A DNA stretch of 64,000 nucleotides from Anatilimnocola aggregata (GCF_007747655.1 NZ_CP036274.1:6510001-6574000); one strand, 5' to 3'; shown: positions 43,473 through 53,008, numbered from the stretch's first letter. Notes: generated by a model not told the origin, from the letters alone. Numbers and translations are program-made.

Positions 43473-46400
43473 TCAGTCGTAGCGTTCACCTTCGTAGGCA
43501 GCCGTTAGCCGACTGCGAAAGGGTTGCGATGGTGCCAGCCGAGTATGTTCTTCTTTCCCGTTGCCCGAGGCATAGCCGGCTCCCAAAGAACCGTTGCCAA
43601 ACATGGCCCGCGTCGGCAGTTGCAAGTTCTCGGGAGCGGTAAGGTCTTGCTCCATCGTGGGAGTCGTGCGCAAATCGAGCGTGAGAGGCATCTCGGCATG
43701 ATGCTCTTCGGCTGGTGTGACTAGCCCACTTCCTGGTGAATGTCCCATGGCGAAGAACCGGGCATGACGACGACCTTCGGCTTCGTTGGCATTCACGGGG
43801 AATGTCTCATAGTTGCGACCGCCCGGATGAGCCACATGATACGTGCAGCCACCGATCGAGCGATTGAGCCAGGTATCGATAACGTCGAACACCAGCGGGG
43901 TGTGTACACCGATGGTTGGATGCAAGCAGGATGGAGGTTGCCAGGCGCGGTAGCGGACGCCAGCCACGAATTCGCCGTTCACGCCGGTCGGATGTAGCGG
44001 TACGCGACGACCATTGCAGGCGATCACGTGCCGGGTATCAACCAGCCCACTCACCTTCACTTGCACGCGTTCGACCGATGAATCGACGTAACGGGCAGTG
44101 CCATTGCTAGAGCCTTCTTCGCCCAAGACGTGCCAGGGTTCGATTCCGGTTCGCAGTTCCAAATGCAGGCCACGTTGAGAAATGCTGCCCAACGTCGGAA
44201 AGCGGAACTCGAAGTGTGGGGCAAACCAGGCTTCCTGCAAAGGGAAGCCGGCATGCCGCAGTTCGAAGAGTACGTCCTGCAGATCTTGCTGAATAAAGTG
44301 CGGCAGCGCGAAGCGGTCATGCAGTTCGGTACCCCAGCGGACGAGGCGTGCACGATAGGGTTCGTGCCAGAAGCGGGCCAGCAATGACCGGAGGAGCAAC
44401 TGTTGCACGAGGCTCATTTGCCAGTGCGGCGGCATTTCGAACGCACGCATTTCGAGCAAACCGCGACGGCCTGCCGAACTATCGGGCGAATAGAGTTTGT
44501 CGATGCAGAACTCAGCACGGTGTGTATTGCCAGTCAGGTCGGTGAGCAAATGACGGAAGATGCGATCGACCATCCACGGCTTCACGCCCTGCTGATTGCG
44601 AATCTCTTGGAAGGCGATTTCCAATTCGTACAGAGAATCGTTGCGAGCTTCATCGACTCGCGGTGCCTGGCTGGTTGGCCCTAAGAACAGACCGCTAAAC
44701 AGGTACGAGAGTGACGGATGATTGTGCCAATACGAGACCAAACTGCGGAGCAAATCGGGCCGTTGCAAGATCGGACTTTCGGCCGGCGTTGGGCCACCGA
44801 TGACAATGTGATTGCCACCACCCGTGCCGGTGTGCTTGCCGTCGAGCATGAACTTCTCGGCACTCAGTCGCGATTCATGCGCCAGGCGATACAGCACTTC
44901 GGTGTTCGCCGCCAGTTCTTCCCAATTGTCGGTCGGGTGAATGTTGACTTCGATTACGCCGGGGTCGGGTGTGACCGACAGACTGTCCAGGCGATAGTCG
45001 TGCGGAGGTCCGTAACCTTCCATCTGCACCGGCATGTTAAGTTCGGCAGCGGTCGCTTCCAGAGCCGAAACCAGGTCGAGGTAATCTTCCAAGATGGGTA
45101 GCGGAGGCATGAAGATGTACATCGTGCCGTCGCGCGGTTCGATGCAGAGCGCCGTGCGGACAATTCCCGAGGCGGATTGGCCAGGTTGCGGGCGAGTATC
45201 GCTGGACGTTTGAAACTTAACGAGCGTCTCGCGGCGACGATCGCCAGCATTCGGTGTATTGAAAGCGGCAAAGTCCTGTTCGTGCGAGCGCGAAGTCGAA
45301 ATCGCTCCGCCCGGATAGCCCGGCATCTCCATTCCAAAGTTACGTTCCCAAACCGTTTGCGGTCGATTGGCGGAATCGTAACGCGCCATCAAGTCGCCAG
45401 CGTCGGGCGACCAGTAGCGGCCGTCGTTGGCTGCGGGCAGGGGCGGCAACTTGGCGGAAGGATCGACTTCGTCGGGCTTGAATAAATCGCCTGGTGCAAC
45501 CCAGGGAATACTATCCAGCGGCAAGCGAAAGCCCATCGGCGAGTCGCCTGGGATCAGGAACATGTGTTCGCGTCGCAGGAACCAGCTGCCGCTGATCCAA
45601 TACGCACCTTCGCGAGTGTGGATCCGCTGAACCGGCAAAGCGTAACCGATGATCTTTTCCAGACCATGATCGAACACCTTGGCAATTCGAGCGCGCTCCT
45701 CGGCATCGGCCAAATTGTTGGCAAGTGGATCGACATTGGTGGGCAGGCGGCGCTCGCGCCACATGTAATACCAAACGTCTTCGTAGCCAGGAATTTCTTT
45801 GCCAGGATCGAGGCCAAGCCGACGCGACAAGACTTGCGCGAAGCGTTGAGCGTCGCGATCGGTGAAGCTGTAGCTCTTGCCGTCTTCAGCTACGAGGGCT
45901 GGGTTGCGCCAGAGCGGCTGCCCGTCTTTACGCCAGAAGCAACTGAGTGCCCAGCGGGGCAACGATTCGCCGGGGTACCACTTTCCTTGACCGAAGTGAA
46001 GCATCCCTTGGGGGGCAAAATGGTCGCGCAACTTGCGGAACAAAATGCCGGCTCGTTCGCGCTTGTGCGGACCAAGGGCAGCGGTGTTCCACTCGGGAGC
46101 ATCGCGCTGGTCGATGGAAACAAACGTGGGTTCGCCACCCATCGTCAGGCGGCAATCGGCGGCTCGCAGTTCGTCGTCGATCTGGGCACCAAGCGCTTCG
46201 ATCGAGTTCCACTGACGGTCGGTGTAGGGCTTCGTGACGCGCGGATCTTCGTGAACCCGCGTCACCGTCATTTCAAATTCGAAATCTTCCTTCACCTTGG
46301 CATCGGCAGGATCTGTGGCGAGCTTGGTCCAGGTGTAGCTGCCTGTGATGGCCGCCGCCGAGATCGGATCGGCCGCACAAGCGAGCGGAATGTGCCCTTC

Positions 46401-47159
46401 GCCGGCCAGCAGACCGCTGGTTGGGTCGAGACCTACCCAGCCCGCACCGGGAATGAAGACTTCTGTCCAGGCATGCAGGTCAGTAAAGTCTGCAGTCGGC
46501 CCGCTCGGACCATCGAGTGACTTCACATCAGCTGTCAATTGAATCAGGTAGCCAGAAACAAATCGGGCGGCTAGTCCCAGGTGTCGCATCAAGTTCACTA
46601 GCAGCCAGGCGGAATCGCGGCAACTACCTGAACCAAGCGTCAGCGTTTCTTCAGCCGTCTGAATGCCGGGCTGCATGCGAATGACGTACGAAACTCGTTC
46701 TTGCACGGCCTGATTCAGTGCGACCAGATAGTCGACCGTCACCGCCTCGGGGCGGCGCATTTTTTCGACCAGTTCCGCGAGCAGCGGCGTCGCAGCGGCG
46801 ATTTCAAAATAAGGAGTCAGTTCGCGGGCGAGAATCGGTTCGTAGGTAAACGGAAACTTTTGGGCATATGTATCGATAAAGAAGTCGAACGGGTTAATCG
46901 CCGTCATCTCGGCGACGAGGTCGACCTCGAAGACCGCTTCGGTCGCTGGTTCCGGAAATACGAACCGCGCCAGGTAGTTGCTGTATGGATCTTGCTGCCA
47001 ATTTAGGAACTGCAGTTCAGGCTGCACCCGGAGAGAATAACTCAAGATGGGCGTGCGGCAGTGCGGTGCCGGCCGCAGCCGAACCACGTGCGGCATCAGC
47101 GTTACGGGGCGGTCGTAGCGATAAACGGTGCGATGGTGAAGTGCGACGCGGATGGCCAT
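43473..47159 (-). CDS. Transglutaminase-like DUF2126 protein
   Basis: 1228 residues. The first ~300 residues are a bacterial transglutaminase N domain plus a papain-fold core with C180 (GSGSCRDSAW), H229 (DLHAWTEVF) and D245 (GLDPTSGL), a complete Cys-His-Asp triad. The remaining ~850 residues match the DUF2126 type, with motifs TMGGEPTFVSIDQRDAPEWN and HTGTGGGNHIVIGG. No signal peptide or membrane helix is seen. Such genes are often neighbours of alpha-E (DUF403) and circularly-permuted ATP-grasp genes that make a peptide; those are not here. Its substrate is unknown. Confidence 0.9.
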   Translation of the reverse strand: MAIRVALHHRTVYRYDRPVTLMPHVVRLRPAPHCRTPILSYSLRVQPELQFLNWQQDPYSNYLARFVFPEPATEAVFEVDLVAEMTAINPFDFFIDTYAQKFPFTYEPILARELTPYFEIAAATPLLAELVEKMRRPEAVTVDYLVALNQAVQERVSYVIRMQPGIQTAEETLTLGSGSCRDSAWLLVNLMRHLGLAARFVSGYLIQLTADVKSLDGPSGPTADFTDLHAWTEVFIPGAGWVGLDPTSGLLAGEGHIPLACAADPISAAAITGSYTWTKLATDPADAKVKEDFEFEMTVTRVHEDPRVTKPYTDRQWNSIEALGAQIDDELRAADCRLTMGGEPTFVSIDQRDAPEWNTAALGPHKRERAGILFRKLRDHFAPQGMLHFGQGKWYPGESLPRWALSCFWRKDGQPLWRNPALVAEDGKSYSFTDRDAQRFAQVLSRRLGLDPGKEIPGYEDVWYYMWRERRLPTNVDPLANNLADAEERARIAKVFDHGLEKIIGYALPVQRIHTREGAYWISGSWFLRREHMFLIPGDSPMGFRLPLDSIPWVAPGDLFKPDEVDPSAKLPPLPAANDGRYWSPDAGDLMARYDSANRPQTVWERNFGMEMPGYPGGAISTSRSHEQDFAAFNTPNAGDRRRETLVKFQTSSDTRPQPGQSASGIVRTALCIEPRDGTMYIFMPPLPILEDYLDLVSALEATAAELNMPVQMEGYGPPHDYRLDSLSVTPDPGVIEVNIHPTDNWEELAANTEVLYRLAHESRLSAEKFMLDGKHTGTGGGNHIVIGGPTPAESPILQRPDLLRSLVSYWHNHPSLSYLFSGLFLGPTSQAPRVDEARNDSLYELEIAFQEIRNQQGVKPWMVDRIFRHLLTDLTGNTHRAEFCIDKLYSPDSSAGRRGLLEMRAFEMPPHWQMSLVQQLLLRSLLARFWHEPYRARLVRWGTELHDRFALPHFIQQDLQDVLFELRHAGFPLQEAWFAPHFEFRFPTLGSISQRGLHLELRTGIEPWHVLGEEGSSNGTARYVDSSVERVQVKVSGLVDTRHVIACNGRRVPLHPTGVNGEFVAGVRYRAWQPPSCLHPTIGVHTPLVFDVIDTWLNRSIGGCTYHVAHPGGRNYETFPVNANEAEGRRHARFFAMGHSPGSGLVTPAEEHHAEMPLTLDLRTTPTMEQDLTAPENLQLPTRAMFGNGSLGAGYASGNGKEEHTRLAPSQPFRSRLTAAYEGERYD

Positions 47160-47497
47160 AGCGATTCAGTGCAATCTGGGCGAGTGGTCTGTGGATCGGA
47201 GGTATCGGCAAGGCAAAGAGATCGGCTTGGGCAAATCGTGCAGCCTCAATGCAAGCGCTGCGACCGATTCATGCGGCAGGTGCTGGAACTCTGCTCGATC
47301 CATCGAAGAGATTGTCGCGCCAGCCTCTGCGCGCAAAGCGCCCGGAGAGCAATTCCCATTCCGTAGGGCTGAAAGTAAGTCATTTCACGCTTTTGCGCTG
47401 TTCTAGTGAGCAATTCGCACTTGCGGGAACGAATTGATTCTAGTCACTGCCTGACGTTTGGGCGAATACTGCCCGTTTTCTGGGCCCCGGCGCAGCC
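47160..47497. other. 338-base gap between DUF2126 and the small membrane protein gene
   Basis: The only likely content is the promoter of the leftward DUF2126 gene near 47160-47260. No RNA gene or repeat is seen. Short frames on the plus strand are mirrors of this spacer and have no start context. Confidence 0.45.
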
Positions 47498-47719
47498 CTA
47501 CAGCAGCGGCAACCGCCAACCGCGGATCAGGGCGATGCCAAGAGCAATCAGTGCGAGACCAAGCAGGCTGAGGCAAACTCTCGCGACATTCCGGCCCCAG
47601 AGATTCGTCAACCAGCGTGTCTTGTGCAGGCCCAGAAGAAGTTCGCTGTCGGCCGCAGCACCCAAGATGAACAACAGACCGGTAACGCAAGTAATCGCGC
47701 CGACAAAAGCATCTTGCAT
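47498..47719 (-). CDS. Small two-helix membrane protein, 73 aa
   Basis: Two hydrophobic helices (AFVGAITCVTGLLFILGAA and VCLSLLGLALIALGIALIRG) are separated by a charged loop (KTRWLTNLWGRN). The start lies 21 bases downstream of the HNH gene on the same strand. A plain Shine-Dalgarno is missing, so it may depend on translation from the HNH gene. Family unknown. Confidence 0.55.
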   Translation of the reverse strand: MQDAFVGAITCVTGLLFILGAAADSELLLGLHKTRWLTNLWGRNVARVCLSLLGLALIALGIALIRGWRLPLL

Positions 47720-47740
47720 GGTTGAGCGAAACTGAGGTTG

Positions 47741-48391
47741 TTAGTTGACATCGCCGGCAGACGCATGCTGCGGGACATCTAGGTGCGGCAAAAAGGTCTG
47801 CCAGGCAGCATACTTCGGATTGCGCAGCTTTTGCAGCAGCAGCGGATTGGCAGTCGGCTCGATTGGCTTGGTCATCAAGTGCATATGAGCTTCGTGCGGC
47901 GTCCGGTTTCCCTTTTTGGTGTTGCAGCCAACGCACGAGCAGACGACATTCTGCCAACTTGTTTCGCCGCCGCGACTACGGGGCATCACATGATCCAGAC
48001 TTAACTGGTGTGAAGGAAATGAGCGCCCGCAATACTGGCACTTGTGGCCATCGCGGGCAAACAAGTTTCGCCGGTTAAACCGCAAAACGCTGCGGGGAGC
48101 CCGCTCGTACTGGAGCAGTCTCACTACGCGCGGACATTGCACTTCGAACTGGACGGCCCGGACCCAATCTTCGTGCGGCTGCTTTTCCTGCGAACGAAAG
48201 GCGCTGATTTCGCACCAACTCTCGAAGTCGTAATTCGTGAACTGACCATCTTCGAGATGGACGATCTCTGCGCACTCGCGATACAACAGAATGAAGGCCC
48301 GGCGAACAGATATGACGTGCACGGGCGAATAGAATCGATTCAGCACAAGAACGCTGGAACTCAACACTCGGTCTGAGTCCGCATTGATCAC
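47741..48391 (-). CDS. HNH endonuclease-family protein
   Basis: 216 residues from GTG 48391, selected because ggaggg lies eight bases upstream; a TTG 12 codons earlier has none. The first ~100 residues (SSSVLVLNRFYSPVHVISVRRAFILLYR) precede an HNH zinc-ribbon nuclease: CQYCG, LSLDHVMPRSRGGETSWQNVV, and CVGCNTKKGNRTP. This is the standard stand-alone bacterial HNH type (like 5-methylcytosine or phage-type nucleases), widespread and mostly of unknown role. The four ligand Cys residues are intact. Confidence 0.85.
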   Translation of the reverse strand: MINADSDRVLSSSVLVLNRFYSPVHVISVRRAFILLYRECAEIVHLEDGQFTNYDFESWCEISAFRSQEKQPHEDWVRAVQFEVQCPRVVRLLQYERAPRSVLRFNRRNLFARDGHKCQYCGRSFPSHQLSLDHVMPRSRGGETSWQNVVCSCVGCNTKKGNRTPHEAHMHLMTKPIEPTANPLLLQKLRNPKYAAWQTFLPHLDVPQHASAGDVN

Positions 48392-48771
48392 GCAGAGTCC
48401 CTCCGCTGGCGCTGGATTCGATCTCAATTTATTCTATCCCGCCTCGAAGCGTTCGGCCAGTCGAGAGCGCAGGATCCCGCCCTATCAGCCGCGGTACTGC
48501 CAGCTGATGCATCGAACTGTCGAGTTATTCAACTGCTGCTCGCGCAAACCAATGGGCCGACATGCGAAAAAAAATCAACACCCGCGCGTTAAATTTTTCG
48601 CAAGTGGCACGATGTCGCCAAACGACTCGCGCCAAAAGCTGGAACCTTGCGACTTTCTGGTAGAATCATCTTGTGGGTTTTCGGGAGTCGGCGTTAGGAT
48701 GAAGGTCGTCGTGAGTGGGCACGTCCGGGTGCAGACTCGCAGCTGATCGAGGCTTTAAAGGGGTGGATTGT
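48392..48771. other. 380-base divergent intergenic region
   Basis: It separates the leftward HNH gene from the rightward Zn-ribbon gene, so it should carry both promoters. A ggtagaat box at 48658 resembles that upstream of the Fur-family gene. An A/T-rich run (aaattttt, 48590-48598) is visible. No structure that I would call a repeat or RNA is present. Confidence 0.4.
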
Positions 48772-49080
48772 ATGCGTCATTACTCGTGTGATCGGTGCAA
48801 ACGGGTACTCGATCCGCAGGAGGATCTGCGGTATGTCGTGCGGCTAGAAGTCCAAGCCGTGATGGAGCCGATCAACGACAACGAACTGGCCGATGACCGC
48901 GATCATCTGTGCGAGATCGAAGAGATTCTCGAACGGTCAGATGACGAAATGAACGAAGCCATCGGCAACGATGTCTATCAAAAGAAGAGCTTCGATCTGT
49001 GCTGCGATTGCTATCGCACCTACATTCAAAATCCGCTGGGACGCGAGCCCAAGGTTTCGCTCAACTTCAGCCAGAACTAG
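48772..49080 (+). CDS. Small acidic Zn-ribbon-like protein, 102 aa
   Basis: ATG at 48772. The N-terminus HYSCDRCKRVL and the C-terminus DLCCDCYRTYIQ give two CxxC pairs, likely one zinc site. The middle is strongly acidic (residues ~32-65: ELADDRDHLCEIEEILE and onward). I recall close relatives only in planctomycetes and cannot give a function. A regulatory or adaptor role is a guess. The gene precedes the thermonuclease gene by 32 bases and may be cotranscribed. Confidence 0.75.
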   Translation: MRHYSCDRCKRVLDPQEDLRYVVRLEVQAVMEPINDNELADDRDHLCEIEEILERSDDEMNEAIGNDVYQKKSFDLCCDCYRTYIQNPLGREPKVSLNFSQN

Positions 49081-49112
49081 TTCAACGCGCTTGTCAGCAT
49101 AGGGCCGCAAGT

Positions 49113-49709
49113 ATGTGGGGCCGCTATCGGCGCTGGCCTAGACTGTCACCCTTATTGTTCACCGCTGCTGTCTTGGCCGCGGTTGGATATTTTGGTCGTC
49201 AACCGGCGCAGCCGCGCAATCTCCTCGCGGCATTTTCGCAGGCGACAAGTTTCGCGCGCTCAGGGGCGTGTGAAGTTCTGGTTGTCATTGATGGCGATAC
49301 ACTGCTAGTGAAGCAGGCCGCCAGTGAGCGCGCGCCGGAGTTTATCGGCATTGTCCGGCTGCTTGGCATCAACACTCCTGAAACAGTCAAACGGGGCGTT
49401 GCTCCGCAACCTTACGGTGCGGAAGCAACGGCCTTCACCAAGTCAGCCGTTGCAGCGAGTGCGGTTAGCTTGCAACTCGATAAGCGTCGAGTCGACCGTT
49501 ACGGGAGGTTTCTCGCGTACGTCTACACGGGGCAAAGTCTGCTTAACGAAGACCTCGTCACAGCTGGCCTCGCGCGGGTTCACACTTATCCGGGCGATTC
49601 GATGACCATCAACCGGCAACTGTTGCGAGCTCAGGACGAAGCGAAACGCGAGCGACGGGGAATGTGGCAAGAGCCTGAGACGGTTCCAATGACCGCCGAT
49701 GAAGATTGA
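49113..49709 (+). CDS. Staphylococcal-nuclease-type thermonuclease, membrane-anchored
   Basis: 198 residues from ATG 49113. A signal anchor (LSPLLFTAAVLAAVGYFG) is followed by the SNase OB-fold. The core includes VIDGDTLLV, IVRLLGINTPETVKRG with a catalytic Arg, the Asp and Glu of the calcium site, and RYGRFLAYVYTGQSLLNEDLV with the second Arg. These nucleases cut DNA or RNA outside the cytoplasm. A Shine-Dalgarno is not obvious. The family fit is strong at the motif level. Confidence 0.9.
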   Translation: MWGRYRRWPRLSPLLFTAAVLAAVGYFGRQPAQPRNLLAAFSQATSFARSGACEVLVVIDGDTLLVKQAASERAPEFIGIVRLLGINTPETVKRGVAPQPYGAEATAFTKSAVAASAVSLQLDKRRVDRYGRFLAYVYTGQSLLNEDLVTAGLARVHTYPGDSMTINRQLLRAQDEAKRERRGMWQEPETVPMTADED

Positions 49710-49833
49710 ATCGCTACTTCACGCCCCCTGGCCTGCCCCGGGGGTTTAATGGCTTCCGCACTACTTGTGACTTTGCATTCGGTAGTGGATAAGCCAATGA
49801 AGCCCCGCCGCAGGGGCGGAGGCGATTCACGAT

Positions 49834-50316
49834 CTACAGCAACCCGCCCGATTGCGGATCAACGGCTACGCCGTGGCAAAGCTTGGCAAGTCGGGCGAGA
49901 ACGAGGAGCAAGGTGCCCGGATCAAGCGGCCCGTCATCGTCGTCGATGGAGTCGCCCATTTCTTCGAAATGGAAAACGTCGAACCGGGCATTGCATAGCA
50001 GCATGCGGTCGAACTTGGCTTTCTCTTCGGCGGTGAGGGCCTGGCCGCGAAACTCCTTCTTGAGTTCCGTAATCTGCTCGCGGACTTCATCACCTTCGAT
50101 ATAGGTAATGTCGATCCCCGACGAATCGATATGGGACAGGAGCGACATTCCTTCCAGGTTGCCGTCGTCCGAATCGGTCGCTTCGTTGATGTTCAACCCG
50201 GCCTTCAATTCCTGCAGGGCCTTTTTTACCGCTGCGGAGGAAGGGCGATTCTTCGCATCAAAAAGCACGAAGTAAGTTTCGCGCCATTGAAAGCGGGAAT
50301 CTTCGAAAAGGGACAT
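49834..50316 (-). CDS. Acidic cytoplasmic protein of unknown function, 160 aa
   Basis: ATG 50316 with gggag eleven bases upstream; the upstream open frame is discarded. The sequence begins SLFEDSRFQWRETYFVLFDAKNRPS, has an acidic loop (NEATDSDDGNLEG) and ends with a helical LDPGTLLLVLARLAKLCHG. No Cys cluster, signal or membrane segment. I recall similar planctomycete proteins without a known job. It is 42 bases downstream of the small 77-residue gene on the same strand, so the two likely form one unit. Confidence 0.75.
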   Translation of the reverse strand: MSLFEDSRFQWRETYFVLFDAKNRPSSAAVKKALQELKAGLNINEATDSDDGNLEGMSLLSHIDSSGIDITYIEGDEVREQITELKKEFRGQALTAEEKAKFDRMLLCNARFDVFHFEEMGDSIDDDDGPLDPGTLLLVLARLAKLCHGVAVDPQSGGLL

Positions 50317-50357
50317 GCGAACGTCTCCCGCCGAGGCAAGTGCTGCGCGAAGTCTGA

Positions 50358-50591
50358 CTACTCGAAATCGTGGCCCCGCTCGTGGCCGTTGTACCACGCT
50401 TCGAGCGCCTTGAGCACCCCGTCGCGCTCGATCCGCGACGCAAAAACCGATTCATCCCCTTCGAGACGAACTTCGTAGTCCCCTTCGAAAGTGCAGTCGT
50501 CGTTACCGCAAAAATGGGGAACATCTGCGATCCAGACAATGCGATAAAGCGGCACATGCTTATCGTCAATCAACGCGAAAATCGAAGACAC
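50358..50591 (-). CDS. Small protein with Cys pair, 77 aa
   Basis: GTG 50591 is set by gaggag eight bases upstream; the longer frame has poor start context. The product starts SSIFALIDDKHVPLYRIVWIAD, has a C-x5-C (FCGNDDCTF) and ends in GHERGHDFE. It is compact, acidic and probably cytoplasmic. No named domain; it belongs with the 160-residue gene downstream. Confidence 0.7.
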   Translation of the reverse strand: MSSIFALIDDKHVPLYRIVWIADVPHFCGNDDCTFEGDYEVRLEGDESVFASRIERDGVLKALEAWYNGHERGHDFE

Positions 50592-50752
50592 AACCGCACT
50601 CCTCACAACCAGCCGGGAATACGCTCTCTTGTGCATTTCCACTGACGAGCGTTCATCAGCCCTGAAAAACATTAACGCCAGAATTGTACCCCAAACCGGT
50701 CGGTGCGTCGAATGGGACCGGCTGGCAAGAGATACCCCAAATATCCGCTGCT

Positions 50753-51550
50753 CTACGGCGATTGCGGCAGGAGTTCAATTCGTCGTAGCCAACGCTCCAA
50801 CCAGTGCCAGTGCAGCAGCAGGGCAGTAAAGAGACAAGCGACAGCAGCGCCCGCCAGGGTATCGCTTAGGTAGTGAGCACTGCTGACCACCCGCTGAAAC
50901 ATGGCCAAGGCGGCCAACACCAAAAACCACCAGGTGCCACGCGGATAAAGGATGCTCAATGCCAGGGCCAGCCCCACTGCGGTGGCAGAGTGCCCCGAGG
51001 GAAATGACTGCAGCCCGCGATTCCACTCGCCGGGCAAATCCGAGCGCCAAATCAGCGGCAGCCAGCCCACGAAGGAATCGCGAAAGCCCTCCGGACGAAA
51101 TTCGGTATTCGGCCGCCACCGGGCGACAAAGATTTTGCAGCAGTCTGAAAAAATTCCGCTACCTAGGCCACCCAGTAGAAGTCGCGGGGCCACGCGCCAG
51201 CCACGTACGTCGAGCACTCCCGCCGTGATAATAATCATCACCACACTCAGGCCATAACCAAATACCTCGCCGAGCATAATCAACCGCAACAGATCCCCCT
51301 TGATTGGTTTCTGGTCATGCCGAATCCAATTTGCCAGCGGCACATCGACGAAGAACGCGACGAACATTAGCACCACGAGCACTGCGCTCGCTACCAGACA
51401 GCCCATGCTGGTGATGTGCCAGGGAGCCAGTTCGTCGTTTGCGGGGAGGTGCGCAACCGCTTCGGCAGAGCGCGGAGCAGGTTGCTGTGGCGAAGGTGTG
51501 CGAACAAGCCCGCGAGGTTTCTTCTGAGCTTTTCGGCGATGCTTCTTCAT
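50753..51550 (-). CDS. PAP2-family membrane phosphatase
   Basis: 265 residues. A basic Pro-rich N-terminus leads to about five helices. The three PAP2 motifs are seen: KIFVARWRP (Kx6RP), FPSGHSATAVG with the catalytic His region, and SAHYLSDTLAGAAVA (the SRxxxxxHxxxD-type third motif). PAP2 enzymes dephosphorylate lipid phosphates such as undecaprenyl pyrophosphate or phosphatidic acid at the membrane. The substrate is not set. It is a single gene with an aaggaac site upstream of ATG 51550. Confidence 0.9.
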   Translation of the reverse strand: MKKHRRKAQKKPRGLVRTPSPQQPAPRSAEAVAHLPANDELAPWHITSMGCLVASAVLVVLMFVAFFVDVPLANWIRHDQKPIKGDLLRLIMLGEVFGYGLSVVMIIITAGVLDVRGWRVAPRLLLGGLGSGIFSDCCKIFVARWRPNTEFRPEGFRDSFVGWLPLIWRSDLPGEWNRGLQSFPSGHSATAVGLALALSILYPRGTWWFLVLAALAMFQRVVSSAHYLSDTLAGAAVACLFTALLLHWHWLERWLRRIELLPQSP

Positions 51551-51720
51551 GGTTCCTTCCAGAATGACTCATCCGTGCGCTGAATTCCCCTGAATCCAGG
51601 CGTTCTCATTCGTCAAGAAAAGAGCGCGGGCGTCTGTCGCAGTGACAAACGCCCGCTCAATATAGCGAAAGATTCAATTCTGCTGACCAGCGATTTCGCC
51701 GGTTAGCCGATCTCGATTCG

Positions 51721-52560
51721 TTACTTGTTCTCGCTGAGCGACTTCACCGCTTGCGTGGCAGGCTTCTTCTTCGCAGCCTCTTCCGCGCGGAAAGTAGCTT
51801 CGCGTGAAGCCCGCACGCCAAACTCAAGCTGACCGGCGGTGAAGTAAGGCTCGAGCGTGCCGTCGAGATGCTTTTTGCCAATCTTATTGGCGAGTTCATT
51901 CCAGGGCAGATCGCTGCTCAGGTGCCAGGCAGCTGCTTGAGCCGACTTCTGATCGATTTCACCCTTCGCCAGCATTTTTACAAGCTCAATCACTTCGCCC
52001 TTGTTGGTGAACGACTCGATGGGGCGCAGGTCGTAAGGAATTCGCGGGTTTGGATCGTCTTTGCCATGCTCCAGACAAACGGCTACGACCTTCAACTTGC
52101 CGACCTTTTCGGGGCCAACGTTGAACAGGCCACCACCACCACCACCGAATCCACCGCCGCCCATACCACCCATCATGCCGCCGCCCATGCCACCCATCAT
52201 GCCGCCGCCCATGGCTTGGTTTTGCTGATTGTTATTGCCGCCTCCACCGCCCAGGCCGCCACCCATGCCACCCAATTGGGCCAACACAGGCACGCCCACG
52301 AAGGCTTCTGGCAATTTGATGGTGAGAGGCTTCTTGGTCTTGTTCTTGATCGTCACCGTGCCAGTGGTCGAGTCTTTGGGAATCAACCGAACTTCGATAT
52401 CGCCCTTCGCAGCTGCGGCGAACATCTCGACCATTTCGGCCGGCGGTGCTGCATTCGGCGTGGCAGTTTTGACAGGAGTGGGTTCCGCCGCTGGGGTGGA
52501 CGTAGCGAACGCAACCAAACCAAGGGCCAGAAAATAACCGAGTAGCGACCAGCACTTCAT
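51721..52560 (-). CDS. Secreted Gly/Met-rich protein
   Basis: 279 residues from ATG 52560, with aaggg upstream. A signal peptide (KCWSLLGYFLALGLVAFATSTPAAEP) opens it. Residues ~75-165 hold a low-complexity stretch of Gly, Met and Asn/Gln made partly by a 24-base tandem repeat. The flanks look like folded beta strands (VRLIPKDSTTGTVTIKNKTKKPLTIKLPEAFVG), and the last part (WHLSSDLPWNELANKIGKK) is helical. I do not recognise a family. It may be a surface or matrix protein. Confidence 0.8.
   Translation of the reverse strand: MKCWSLLGYFLALGLVAFATSTPAAEPTPVKTATPNAAPPAEMVEMFAAAAKGDIEVRLIPKDSTTGTVTIKNKTKKPLTIKLPEAFVGVPVLAQLGGMGGGLGGGGGNNNQQNQAMGGGMMGGMGGGMMGGMGGGGFGGGGGGLFNVGPEKVGKLKVVAVCLEHGKDDPNPRIPYDLRPIESFTNKGEVIELVKMLAKGEIDQKSAQAAAWHLSSDLPWNELANKIGKKHLDGTLEPYFTAGQLEFGVRASREATFRAEEAAKKKPATQAVKSLSENK
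52161..52208. repeat. 24-base tandem repeat in the Gly-rich gene
   Basis: Two 24-base units (52161-52184 and 52185-52208) differ by one base, and a partial third follows. They encode an eight-residue MGG-type repeat, so copy number changes would keep the frame and alter the length of the Gly-rich stretch. Confidence 0.85.
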
Positions 52561-53008
52561 CGTAAGCCTCACCCTTCTAATGTTTTCTGTTCTGAGCTAT
52601 TCCGGCACTTAGCTCTTACCACAGGACCGAATGGTCGCAGCGCATGGCACTGCCAAAGTGGTCAAAGATTGTCGTTCCGGACTCAGAGCGCCCCTGCAAC
52701 CGCCGCGATCCTTTGAAAAGTTGTTCCTGCGCGGCCAGCTGGTTGTCTCCCAGAATAATCGAGGCGTCGCCAGAAAACAAACTGAAAAGCCTGGGAAAAA
52801 AGGCCCCGGACGGCAATGGGCGAAAATGGTCCCGTGAATTCGGCCCATCGGCAGCCGGAATTACCCACAAAACCGTTAGCCACGCATTGATTGCTGCAAC
52901 CAGCACCATACTGCAGCTTTTTCGCAACGCCGCAGGTTGCTTTTTCGCTTCATGTTGCCAAATTGAGTGGTAGGCTTGCAGGGTCCCTTACTCTGTTCGC
53001 ACACAGCC
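52561..53008. other. 448-base divergent intergenic region
   Basis: It lies between the secreted Gly-rich gene and the DUF11-type lipoprotein gene and must hold two promoters. I see no repeat, RNA or conserved short gene. Overlapping short frames on both strands have no ribosome site or family likeness. Confidence 0.45.

Noticed and set aside
45564-46520. 318-codon frame antisense to DUF2126
   Set aside because: Inside a protein with an intact catalytic triad; no independent features.
49749-50036. 95-codon Arg/Gly-rich frame after the thermonuclease
   Set aside because: Runs opposite to the acidic 160-residue gene and shows no start site.
52644-52973. 109-codon frame in the divergent spacer
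   Set aside because: No start context and no likeness to any known protein; lies in a likely promoter zone.
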